Positions 56,806 through 64,000 of a stretch of DNA of 64,000 bases are shown here, piece after piece (positions within the stretch are counted from its first letter, which is position 1; each line of letters opens with the position of its first letter). A program made the translations under genes and the position numbers. This stretch comes from Daejeonella sp. GTDB taxonomy: Bacteria > Bacteroidota > Bacteroidia > Sphingobacteriales > Sphingobacteriaceae. The notes beneath the pieces are model-generated. The model worked only from the letters and a program-made list of their open reading frames with translations, did not search any database and had not been told where the DNA came from. The stretch covers positions 1 to 64,000 of the forward strand of contig NZ_JAFEIG010000005.1 of the NCBI RefSeq assembly GCF_017495225.1, written 5' to 3'.

Positions 56806-57378
56806 ATGCTGAACTTAGTACTGTTTGGCCCTCCGGGAGCTGGTAAAGGAACACAATCCGAAAAGTTGATAAATAAGTATAAACTTATCCATTTATCAAC
56901 CGGCGATATACTTAGATCTGAAATTTCTATGGGTACCGATCTAGGTCTTGAGGCTAAGAAGCTTATGGATCAGGGTTTGTTGGTTCCAGATGAAGTGGTA
57001 ATTGGTATGATTAGCAATAAATTAGACTCCAATAAGGATGCTAATGGTTTCATTTTCGATGGTTTTCCACGTACCGTTGCTCAAGCAGAAGCTTTAGATA
57101 AATTATTGCAATCTAAAGATTCATTAATTGCAGGAATGATTGCTCTTGTTGTAAATGATGAGGAATTAGAAAAGCGTCTCCTTAATAGAGGTAAGGATTC
57201 TGGTCGCCCAGATGATGCAAATCCTGAAGTTATACGCAAGCGAATTGTAGAATATAATTCTAAAACAGCCCCAGTAGCTAATTATTATAAAGATCAGAAT
57301 AAGTTCACCAGCATTAATGGAATAGGTACAGTTGATGAGATTTTCAATTCAATTTGTTCTGTTATTGATTCTTTTTAA
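56806..57378 (+). CDS. adk: Adenylate kinase
   Basis: Interconverts AMP + ATP and two ADP. 190 residues from the ATG at 56806 (MLNLVLFGPPGAGKGTQ), the P-loop start normal for the family; the upstream in-frame GTG at 56701 lies inside the tRNA. FDGFPRTVAQAEAL and RPDDANPEVIRKRI lie in the core. It is the short form without the zinc-type LID domain. Confidence 0.95.
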   Translation: MLNLVLFGPPGAGKGTQSEKLINKYKLIHLSTGDILRSEISMGTDLGLEAKKLMDQGLLVPDEVVIGMISNKLDSNKDANGFIFDGFPRTVAQAEALDKLLQSKDSLIAGMIALVVNDEELEKRLLNRGKDSGRPDDANPEVIRKRIVEYNSKTAPVANYYKDQNKFTSINGIGTVDEIFNSICSVIDSF

Positions 57379-57455
57379 TTAAGAAAAATCTTAATTTCAT
57401 CCCCTTGAGATCATCAAGATTCCTACACGGATTTTGTTCTCTGTAAAAATAAATT

Positions 57456-58472
57456 ATGTCTCAGAGCTCAAATTTTGTTGATTATGTTAAAATCTGCTGC
57501 CGTTCAGGTCATGGCGGAGCTGGATCATCGCATCTTCATCGTGATATTTTAACTTCAAAAGGTGGCCCCGATGGTGGCGACGGTGGTAGAGGTGGGCATA
57601 TCATAGTTAAAGGGAATAGTCAACTTTGGACTTTATTACATCTTAAATACCGAAAACATATTATTGCGGAAAATGGTTTTCCGGGGTCTAGCGGACAAAA
57701 ATCTGGCAGGACGGGCATTGATGAGATATTGGAAGTGCCGCTAGGAACTATTGCTAGAAATGCCGAAACAGGTGAAATACTTTTTGAGATTACTGCTAAC
57801 GGTGAGACTAAAATATTAACTGCTGGAGGGCGCGGCGGACTAGGGAATTGGCATTTTAAGACCTCAACCAAGCAAACTCCTCGTTATTCGCAACCTGGAG
57901 AACCAGGAAAAGAGCAGTGGATGGTATTGGAACTTAAAATACTTGCAGACGTGGGTCTTGTAGGATTCCCAAATGCCGGAAAATCAACACTTCTTTCAGT
58001 AGTTTCTGCAGCTAAGCCTGAAATTGCTGATTATGCCTTCACAACCTTAGTTCCTAATTTGGGTATCGTTTCATACCGTGATAATCGCTCATTTATCATG
58101 GCTGATATTCCTGGAATTATTGAGGGAGCGTCTAAGGGTAAAGGTTTAGGAATACGCTTTTTAAGGCATATTGAACGTAATTCGGTACTATTATTCTTGG
58201 TTCCTGCCGATACCAATCGTACAATTTCTCAGGAATATGATATTCTACTCAATGAATTAGAGCAGTATAATCCTGAATTAATGCAAAAGCCTAGAATTCT
58301 GGCTGTTAGTAAGTCGGATATGCTCGATGATGAACTCATGAATGAAATGAAACAAGAATTGCCAGCTGTACCTAGCCTATTCATTTCTTCTGTAGCACAA
58401 AAAGGTCTTGTAGAGCTTAAAGATATGCTTTGGAAGGTTATTAATGAGCATATTGAAGCTGCTAAAGACTAA
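57456..58472 (+). CDS. obg: Obg GTPase
   Basis: Essential ribosome-associated GTPase, 338 residues. The glycine-rich Obg fold (about 1-158, [12 protein letters not shown]) is followed by the G domain with G1 [10 protein letters not shown]3 DIPGI, G4 SKSD. The optional C-terminal OCT domain is absent, as in many bacteria. It works in large-subunit maturation and stress response. Confidence 0.96.
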   Translation: MSQSSNFVDYVKICCRSGHGGAGSSHLHRDILTSKGGPDGGDGGRGGHIIVKGNSQLWTLLHLKYRKHIIAENGFPGSSGQKSGRTGIDEILEVPLGTIARNAETGEILFEITANGETKILTAGGRGGLGNWHFKTSTKQTPRYSQPGEPGKEQWMVLELKILADVGLVGFPNAGKSTLLSVVSAAKPEIADYAFTTLVPNLGIVSYRDNRSFIMADIPGIIEGASKGKGLGIRFLRHIERNSVLLFLVPADTNRTISQEYDILLNELEQYNPELMQKPRILAVSKSDMLDDELMNEMKQELPAVPSLFISSVAQKGLVELKDMLWKVINEHIEAAKD

Positions 58473-58516
58473 TCCTAATCAAATTTTATTTAAATGCACG
58501 TGTGTATTTTAAATTA

Positions 58517-58530
58517 TTTACACGTGTAAA
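58517..58530. promoter_or_regulatory. Candidate operator of the toxin-antitoxin pair
   Basis: TTTACACGTGTAAA is a perfect 14-bp palindrome. A second CACGTG core, in GCACGTGTGTA, is centred 24 bp upstream (58497-58502). The palindrome sits just upstream of the TATATTTG promoter box, where a ribbon-helix-helix antitoxin would be expected to bind for autorepression. Confidence 0.6.
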
Positions 58531-58534
58531 TTCG

Positions 58535-58542
58535 TATATTTG
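58535..58542 (+). promoter_or_regulatory. -7 box of the toxin-antitoxin promoter
   Basis: TATATTTG matches TAnnTTTG, 26 bases before the antitoxin ATG and 4 bases after the palindrome. Confidence 0.6.
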
Positions 58543-58568
58543 TATTATCATATTTATAAATAGATATC

Positions 58569-58817
58569 ATGAATACGAAGCTAACATTAACAATAGACCA
58601 AGCTATTATTGAGAAAGCAAAAGTATATGCCAAGCAGAAAGAAAGTAGCTTGTCAAACTTGATTGAAAATTATTTGAAGGCACTTACCCAAGAGGGTAAT
58701 CCTACAGAAATTGAATTAACTCCACTTGTAAAGTCTTTGAAAGGCTCTTTTACGCAACCTAAAGACTTAGATTATAAAAAAGAATTGACGAAATGTTTAT
58801 CAGATAAATATTTGTAG
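58569..58817 (+). CDS. Antitoxin, DUF6364-like, ribbon-helix-helix type
   Basis: An 82-residue protein. The N-terminus (NTKLTLTIDQAIIEKAKVYAKQKESSLSNLIENYL, read over about residues 2-36) fits the beta strand and two helices of a ribbon-helix-helix fold; the C-terminal part probably wraps the toxin. Directly followed by a PIN-domain gene, so this is a VapBC-like pair. Confidence 0.8.
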   Translation: MNTKLTLTIDQAIIEKAKVYAKQKESSLSNLIENYLKALTQEGNPTEIELTPLVKSLKGSFTQPKDLDYKKELTKCLSDKYL

Positions 58818-58820
58818 TTG

Positions 58821-59252
58821 ATGACAAGAATATTAATTGATACCGATGTAATTCTCGATTTCTTTTTTAATAGAGAGCCTTTTGCGGAAAGTGCTGCTAA
58901 AGTCTTATCGCTATGCGAATTAAAAGAAATAAAAGCTTTTGTAACTCCAGTGATAATTAGTAATGTTTACTATTTATTGAGGCAGACGGCAAAACACGAA
59001 AAGATTATTGAAAAGTTAAAACTGTTAGTTTCAATTACAGATATTTTAATAATTGATAAAAAGGTGGTAATGCAAGCTTTAAATTCTGATTTTAAAGATT
59101 TTGAAGATGCATTACAAAATTATTCTGCTGAATTAGATAAAGAAATTGATCTAATTCTGACTAGAAATACGAAGGATTTTAAAAACAGTTCATTAGCGGT
59201 AATGAGTCCGGAGGATTATTTAAAAATCAGATATCCTGAATCTTGTATCTGA
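58821..59252 (+). CDS. PIN-domain toxin, VapC-like ribonuclease
   Basis: A 143-residue PIN-domain protein. Acidic metal-site residues are seen in IDTDVILDF (Asp7/Asp9), in DFEDALQ and in TRNTKDF. PIN toxins cleave tRNA or rRNA when free of antitoxin. I use the ATG at 58821; a TTG at 58818, abutting the antitoxin stop, is also possible. All catalytic acids appear intact, so it is probably active. Confidence 0.85.
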   Translation: MTRILIDTDVILDFFFNREPFAESAAKVLSLCELKEIKAFVTPVIISNVYYLLRQTAKHEKIIEKLKLLVSITDILIIDKKVVMQALNSDFKDFEDALQNYSAELDKEIDLILTRNTKDFKNSSLAVMSPEDYLKIRYPESCI

Positions 59253-59334
59253 CTAATAAAATTAATGTCGAATAAATTCTTTTTAGGCTCGTTTTTGAAT
59301 AAATTTAAAAAATTGAACATCATAGAGTTTGTAT

Positions 59335-60333
59335 ATGAAAATAGCTATTAATGGTTTCGGACGTATTGGGAGAATTACTCTTAGGGCTCTGCTTAATAAG
59401 TCGGGCATTGAGGTAGTTGCCATAAACGACCTTTCAGATACTAAGACTCTTGCTCATTTATTCAAATATGATTCTGTTCATGGTGCTTTTTCTGGTACAG
59501 TGGAGTCCACAGAAACACATTTGCTGTTGAATGGGAAGCAAGTTCGGGTTTTTGCTGAAAAAGATCCATCTACTTTGCCTTGGCGTGATTTAGGAATTGA
59601 TTTGGTGATAGAATCTACAGGTAAATTTACCACGCTTGAAAAGGCTAGTCTGCATTTAAAAGCCGGCGCTAAGCAAGTTCTAATTTCTGCACCTTCGCCA
59701 GATAGAGATGTGGCTACAGTAGTTCTTGGAGTGAATGATCACCTTGTTGATTTACTTTCTCCGGTGCTTTCTAATGCATCATGTACTACCAATAATGTTG
59801 CACCTATGGTTAAGGTACTTGATGATAATTGGGGTATTGTTGACGGTTATATTACTACAGTTCACTCAATGACTGGGGATCAGAATCTACATGATTCGCC
59901 ACATAAAGACCTTCGACGAGCTAGGGCTGCCTCTGCGTCAATAATTCCTACAACAACTGGCGCTGCAAAGGCTATTACTACAATTTTTCCTCATTTGGAA
60001 GGTAAATTAGGGGGGGCGGGAATACGTGTTCCGGTATTAAACGGATCATTAACGGATTTTACCTGTACCTTAAAAAAGCGTCCAAGTACTGAGGAAATAA
60101 ATAAGGCATTTAAATTGGCCTCCGAAGATTATTTAAGGGGAATTTTAGAGTTTACAAGTGATCCAATAGTTTCTGTTGATGTTATTGATAATCCACATTC
60201 TTGTGTTTTTGATTCACAGCTAAGTTCTGTTGTTGGAGAGTTAGTGAAAGTAGTAGGTTGGTATGATAATGAATCAGGTTATTCTAACCGTCTTGCTGAT
60301 TTAATAGTAAAAATTGCAGCTCTTAGAAATTGA
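59335..60333 (+). CDS. gapA: Glyceraldehyde-3-phosphate dehydrogenase
   Basis: NAD-dependent glycolytic enzyme, 332 residues from the ATG at 59335 (MKIAINGFGRIGR). The catalytic cysteine is Cys150 in SNASCTTNN, and the acidic residue in INDLSDT suggests NAD rather than NADP preference. Upstream in-frame TTG at 59329 is less likely. It is followed by a small acetyltransferase gene and pgk, so two consecutive glycolytic steps are encoded together. Confidence 0.95.
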   Translation: MKIAINGFGRIGRITLRALLNKSGIEVVAINDLSDTKTLAHLFKYDSVHGAFSGTVESTETHLLLNGKQVRVFAEKDPSTLPWRDLGIDLVIESTGKFTTLEKASLHLKAGAKQVLISAPSPDRDVATVVLGVNDHLVDLLSPVLSNASCTTNNVAPMVKVLDDNWGIVDGYITTVHSMTGDQNLHDSPHKDLRRARAASASIIPTTTGAAKAITTIFPHLEGKLGGAGIRVPVLNGSLTDFTCTLKKRPSTEEINKAFKLASEDYLRGILEFTSDPIVSVDVIDNPHSCVFDSQLSSVVGELVKVVGWYDNESGYSNRLADLIVKIAALRN

Positions 60334-60342
60334 TTTTTAATT

Positions 60343-60774
60343 ATGATTAAATTTATCAGTTCAGAAGATACGCTCGCCCTTAGAAGTCCCATTTTACGTA
60401 ATGGAGCAGATCCTCAATTATGTGTTTTTGATGGAGATAATGATGAATTTTCTTTTCATTTAGGTTATTTTATGGGGGATGAGTTAGTTTGTGTAGCAAG
60501 CTTTCATCAGCAAGAAAGAGATGCTTTTTCTGGGTTGGGATATCAATTAAGGGGAATGGCTACTCAATTATCATATCAAGGAAGGGGAATTGGTAATCAA
60601 TTGGTGAATTTTGCAATTGTTTATCTTCGTGGGCAGAAAGCTAATTATTTATGGTGCAATGCACGAAAGGCAGCTTTTCGATTTTATTCTGGCTTAGGTT
60701 TTGAGTTTATTTCAGAAGAATTTGATATCCCCAATATTGGTCCGCATAAAGCGATGTACCTTAAGATACAATAA
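60343..60774 (+). CDS. GNAT-family N-acetyltransferase
   Basis: A 143-residue acetyltransferase of the GNAT fold: the acetyl-CoA-binding motif is QGRGIGNQL (about 86-94), and [14 protein letters not shown] near the end is typical. It sits between gapA (9 bases) and pgk (32 bases) and is probably co-transcribed with them. The acceptor is unknown. Confidence 0.82.
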   Translation: MIKFISSEDTLALRSPILRNGADPQLCVFDGDNDEFSFHLGYFMGDELVCVASFHQQERDAFSGLGYQLRGMATQLSYQGRGIGNQLVNFAIVYLRGQKANYLWCNARKAAFRFYSGLGFEFISEEFDIPNIGPHKAMYLKIQ

Positions 60775-60806
60775 AAAAAGCGATTTTTCGCATTAATTTG
60801 ATAAAA

Positions 60807-61997
60807 ATGAATACAATAGATTTTTTAAATTTTTCAGGCAAGAAAGCCTTGATCAGGGTAGATTTTAATGTGCCTTTGGATGAGCAGTTCAATATTACAG
60901 ATGATAATCGTATGGTTGGCGCTGTACCATCTATCGAAAAAATATTGAAAGATGGGGGTTCGGTGATATTAATGTCTCATCTTGGCCGACCAAAAGATGG
61001 TCCAGATGATAAATATTCTTTACGACATATAGTTAAACACCTTGCCATTTTATTGAATCGCGATGTTCATTTTGCTTCAGATTGCATTGGAGAAGAAGCG
61101 CTTGCGAAGTCAAAAGAATTAAAATCAGGTGAAGTTTTGTTGCTTGAGAACCTCCGTTTTTATAAAGAAGAAGAAAAGGGTGATGAGGCTTTCGCTGAGA
61201 AACTAGCTCAATTGGGCGATGTTTACGTGAATGATGCATTTGGTACGGCTCATCGTGCTCATGCATCCACTGCAATCATTGCTAAATTTTTCCCAAATGC
61301 AAAATACTTCGGGTATTTAATGGCTGGTGAATTGGCCAATGCTGAAAAAATTCTTAATCATGCTGAAAGACCTTTCACTGCGATAATGGGTGGAGCCAAG
61401 GTTTCTGATAAAATTTTGTTGATTGAAAAATTATTGGACAAGGTAGATAATCTGATTATTGGTGGAGGCATGGCCTATACTTTTGCTAAAGCACAGGGTG
61501 GGCAAATTGGCACTTCTATTTGTGAAGATGATAAAATGACGCTTGCATTGGAGCTTATGGATAAAGCAAAAAAGAAAAATGTAAAGCTCATTTTACCGAT
61601 TGATACAGTAATTGCTGATGCATTTTCACCAGAGGCAAATACTTCGGAAGTAAAATCTGGTAATATTCCGAATGATTGGATGGGATTAGATATTGGTCCG
61701 GAATCAGCCAAGCTTTTCAGCGAGGTAATTAAAAACTCAAAAACCGTGCTTTGGAACGGTCCGATGGGTGTTTTTGAAATGTCTAAATTTGAAATTGGGA
61801 CAAAAGCTGTAGCTGTAGCTGTGGTTGAAGCGACAAATAATGGAGCATTTTCCTTAATTGGAGGAGGCGATTCGGCAGCAGCGGTTTCAAAATTCGGTTT
61901 CGAAGATCAAGTAAGTTATGTTTCTACAGGAGGTGGTGCTTTACTTGAGTATATGGAAGGTAAAGAGTTGCCAGGAGTGAAGGCTATTGCTGGATAA
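60807..61997 (+). CDS. pgk: Phosphoglycerate kinase
   Basis: Transfers phosphate from 1,3-bisphosphoglycerate to ADP. 396 residues from the ATG at 60807 ([24 protein letters not shown]). Signature segments [29 protein letters not shown] and [13 protein letters not shown] are intact. It ends at a bidirectional terminator. Confidence 0.96.
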   Translation: MNTIDFLNFSGKKALIRVDFNVPLDEQFNITDDNRMVGAVPSIEKILKDGGSVILMSHLGRPKDGPDDKYSLRHIVKHLAILLNRDVHFASDCIGEEALAKSKELKSGEVLLLENLRFYKEEEKGDEAFAEKLAQLGDVYVNDAFGTAHRAHASTAIIAKFFPNAKYFGYLMAGELANAEKILNHAERPFTAIMGGAKVSDKILLIEKLLDKVDNLIIGGGMAYTFAKAQGGQIGTSICEDDKMTLALELMDKAKKKNVKLILPIDTVIADAFSPEANTSEVKSGNIPNDWMGLDIGPESAKLFSEVIKNSKTVLWNGPMGVFEMSKFEIGTKAVAVAVVEATNNGAFSLIGGGDSAAAVSKFGFEDQVSYVSTGGGALLEYMEGKELPGVKAIAG

Positions 61998-62018
61998 ATC
62001 CTTATAATTGAATAAAAA

Positions 62019-62043
62019 AGCTGCACAAATGATTTGTGCAGCT
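62019..62043. terminator. Bidirectional terminator between pgk and the coiled-coil gene
   Basis: AGCTGCACAAA (62019-62029) pairs perfectly with TTTGTGCAGCT (62033-62043), flanked by an A-run on the left and a T-run on the right, so it can end both converging transcripts. Confidence 0.9.
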
Positions 62044-62068
62044 TTTTCGTTTTTAATTTAATAATAAA

Positions 62069-62683
62069 TCAGGACTTTTTCTTTTGTTCCAATAAGTCCT
62101 CCACCCGATTTCTTTCTGTTTGCAGTTCTCTGCCTAATTTCTTTTCACGTTCAGTGGCTTTAATGCGTTGTTCTCGAAGTTCTTCAAATAGTTGATCATA
62201 TAATCCGATGCGGTAATTCGCTTCTTTTACAGCAACACGAGTCCGAATAAGTGCAAAAACCAATGCTAAAGCTAAAATTATTAAACCAAGCCATAGGTAA
62301 ATAGAGACTGGATTATTGCCACTAACACTTCTAACTTCAGATTTTAGCTCCTCCAAACTATCTATTTTAGCTTGCATAGAAATGATTATATCATCGTTTT
62401 GTGCAGGAGAAGATTTACCTTGTTGGATTAAACGTTTTTGATATTGTAAAGTATCGTTTATGTTTTTCCAAAATTCTTCAATTTTTGCTTTCTTGATATT
62501 TTTATAAACCTTATATGAACCAGATCGGACAACCACTTGGACGTATTGTTCGGCTAGAGTACCACTAAGAGTGGGAGTCTTATTAATAGTCGTTGTGTCG
62601 ACTATAGCCTCTTGTGCACTGGCATTAAAACAAAAACAGAAGACAAGAAATAGATTTACTATGGGGATAAATTTCTTATTCAT
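62069..62683 (-). CDS. Unknown membrane protein with C-terminal coiled coil
   Basis: A 204-residue protein that I do not recognise. Signal peptide (about 1-23, ending ASAQ), a periplasmic helical region (about 45-120), one membrane helix (about 127-147), and a charged cytoplasmic coiled coil (about 155-204, LRE/RIK/EREKK heptads). Single gene, convergent with pgk. It could be a structural or tethering protein; nothing in the neighbourhood gives its role. Confidence 0.65.
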   Translation of the reverse strand: MNKKFIPIVNLFLVFCFCFNASAQEAIVDTTTINKTPTLSGTLAEQYVQVVVRSGSYKVYKNIKKAKIEEFWKNINDTLQYQKRLIQQGKSSPAQNDDIIISMQAKIDSLEELKSEVRSVSGNNPVSIYLWLGLIILALALVFALIRTRVAVKEANYRIGLYDQLFEELREQRIKATEREKKLGRELQTERNRVEDLLEQKKKS

Positions 62684-63000
62684 GATAATTTTTTATACAA
62701 ATAAATGATTTATAATGATTTAAATATAATTTATTTATTCAAAAATTAAATATTTATGTCATTATATGACAATATTGTTTTAAAAAGATCGTTAAAAAAT
62801 ATTTTTTTTCTTTTTTTACTGCTCGTCTGATTGTTTAGAATGATACAATCTTGATTCTAATCAATGGGGCTTTAACGAATAAATAGACTGTAATATTTAT
62901 TCCAGTTGATTGATTTTAGGTGAAATAATAAATTTTCCAATTCCACAGAAACTCGAATAGGTCTCTAGTTTGAAAGATAGTAATGAATCTTTTTCGAATA
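62684..63000. other. Gene-free AT-rich spacer
   Basis: Very AT-rich, with no open reading frame, repeat or hairpin that I can support. Confidence 0.6.
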
Positions 63001-64000
63001 TTAATTAAGTGACTTATCAATTACATTTAATAAATTTTCATCGGGATCATTAAAATATTCCCAGAAAAATATACCTGCAAGTTTATTCTTTTTAATGTAT
63101 TTAGTTTTTAGTTTAATGGAGCGTTTATCATCATAGGTAATAAATACTTTTGTTGCAGGGTTAAATAGGTAGGGTGCTTTTGCATGTTTGTCCCAATAGC
63201 TTTTGTAACCATTTTTATTGATAAACTCATTTTTAAGTTTTGCAAAACCTCCACCTTGGCCAATAACGGCTTTAGATTGAGGTACTTGTGGTTGATTTAA
63301 GCCATTTTTTTTTGTTGTTTCAGCTTCTCTACTCTTTCCATAAAATGCTGCACCTATGCCTATTTTATTAGCAGGAACACCCGCTGCCATGAAGTGTAAT
63401 ACTGATTGATGTACTGAGCTTCCACCTTCTAATCCTTTAGATGGGAAAAGGTTGGTATGATGATTTACGTTTTTGCCGCCATAATCATAAGTCATGATTA
63501 GGATATAGTCTAATATTTCTGCTACTTGGGCCATTTCAGTATTATTAACGAAAGATTTTGAACCACCTACTGCTGTAGTCAGTAAGTATTTTCTACCTTT
63601 TTCAGCTTCAAGTTTGTTTAATTCTGCACGAATTTCTTTAAACATTAGGGTAAAGTTCTGTTTATCTTCAGGACGATAGACATTACCCTCTTCCCCTTTC
63701 ATAGCAGGATATTCCCAGTCGATGTCTACGCCATCTAGATTGAACTCTTTTATAATATCAACGCTACTTTTTGCAAATAATTTTCTGGAGCTTGGTGTTA
63801 GAACTGCATCCGAAAAATTTTCACTCCAGGACCATCCACCAATTGAAATCAAAATTTTGAGATCAGGATTTATTTTTTTGAGTTCATTTAATTTGCGAAA
63901 GTTTGTAGAATCGGTTTTTAGATTCGTTAAAAATGCAGCACTATCTTTTACATTTACAAAAGCATAGTTTATGTGAGTTAGTTTCTTAGCATCTATATCT
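63001..64000 (-). CDS. GH18 family chitinase-like glycoside hydrolase (5' end outside the window)
   Basis: The reading frame is open from the stop at 63001 to the window edge (333 codons), so the N-terminus is missing. The GH18 catalytic motif DxxDxDxE is complete in LDGVDIDWEYP, and the family segments THINYAFVN (near the edge), ISIGGWSW and the MTYDYGG substrate-site motif follow in the expected order; FFWEYFNDP lies near the C-terminus. It should cleave beta-1,4 GlcNAc polymers or related N-glycan-type substrates. No carbohydrate-binding module is visible in the part seen. Confidence 0.93.
   Translation of the reverse strand, partial: DIDAKKLTHINYAFVNVKDSAAFLTNLKTDSTNFRKLNELKKINPDLKILISIGGWSWSENFSDAVLTPSSRKLFAKSSVDIIKEFNLDGVDIDWEYPAMKGEEGNVYRPEDKQNFTLMFKEIRAELNKLEAEKGRKYLLTTAVGGSKSFVNNTEMAQVAEILDYILIMTYDYGGKNVNHHTNLFPSKGLEGGSSVHQSVLHFMAAGVPANKIGIGAAFYGKSREAETTKKNGLNQPQVPQSKAVIGQGGGFAKLKNEFINKNGYKSYWDKHAKAPYLFNPATKVFITYDDKRSIKLKTKYIKKNKLAGIFFWEYFNDPDENLLNVIDKSLN

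Overview
The window looks like chromosome from a low-GC member of the Bacteroidota, probably near the Sphingobacteria/Cytophagia; I cannot name a genus. The signs are recurrent TAnnTTTG promoter boxes, the long plant/Bacteroidetes form of IspG, a HemC-HemD fusion, an atpD-atpC pair away from the rest of the ATP synthase genes, BlaI/BlaR1 with TonB-type tails, and a moxR/DUF58/BatA-like/DUF4175 membrane cluster. I see no phage, insertion sequence, rRNA or CRISPR array. One tRNA (Arg, anticodon ACG) is present.

Layout. 1-6.3 kb: a repeat-rich accessory stretch with blaI-blaR1, a truncated relative of the blaR1 tail, a DUF1080 protein and long gene-poor repeat blocks. 6.3-19.6 kb: a DCC-family gene, then on the minus strand one long array, moxR -> DUF58 -> BatA-like -> DUF4175-like -> membrane protein -> tldD -> tldE -> tldD, with a divergent DUF4159 gene. 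19.7-22.6 kb: ispG and a convergent hydrolase. 23.0-32.1 kb: heme biosynthesis operon hemA, hemCD, hemB, hemL, a histidine kinase and response regulator, a small TPR-like protein, hemE and hemJ. 32.2-40.4 kb: mixed genes (serine hydrolase, Fic, DnaJ-like, ECF sigma with its partners, ABC ATPase). 40.4-52.4 kb: branched-chain amino acid block, ilvD-ilvB-ilvN-ilvC-leuA-leuC-leuD-cimA-leuB in transcription order. 52.8-64 kb: atpD-atpC, a reductase, peroxiredoxin, tRNA-Arg, adk, obg, a toxin-antitoxin pair, gapA, a GNAT, pgk, a coiled-coil membrane protein and a GH18 chitinase cut by the window edge.

The most unusual theme is a set of several unrelated repeats that all have a 7-nt unit (CAGTTRT, AGTAYTT, TTGCTCC, ACTAACT and GAGATGT types). 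They resemble the short tandemly repeated repetitive (STRR) sequences described in filamentous cyanobacteria. They fill gene-poor DNA, sit between genes inside operons (hemB-hemL, leuB-cimA, leuC-leuA, atpD-atpC), and one tract lies in frame inside ispG, where it encodes a Ser/Gln/Leu/Val-rich insert of about 48 residues.

Other points of note are candidate operators read directly from the sequence: four 6-bp half-sites exactly 10 bp apart over the blaI promoter, two tandem 29-bp palindromes over the fic promoter, and a 14-bp palindrome before the toxin-antitoxin pair. Also notable are twin-arginine-like signals on both TldD proteins but not on TldE, and a citramalate synthase in the ilv/leu block with no threonine dehydratase gene in that block.
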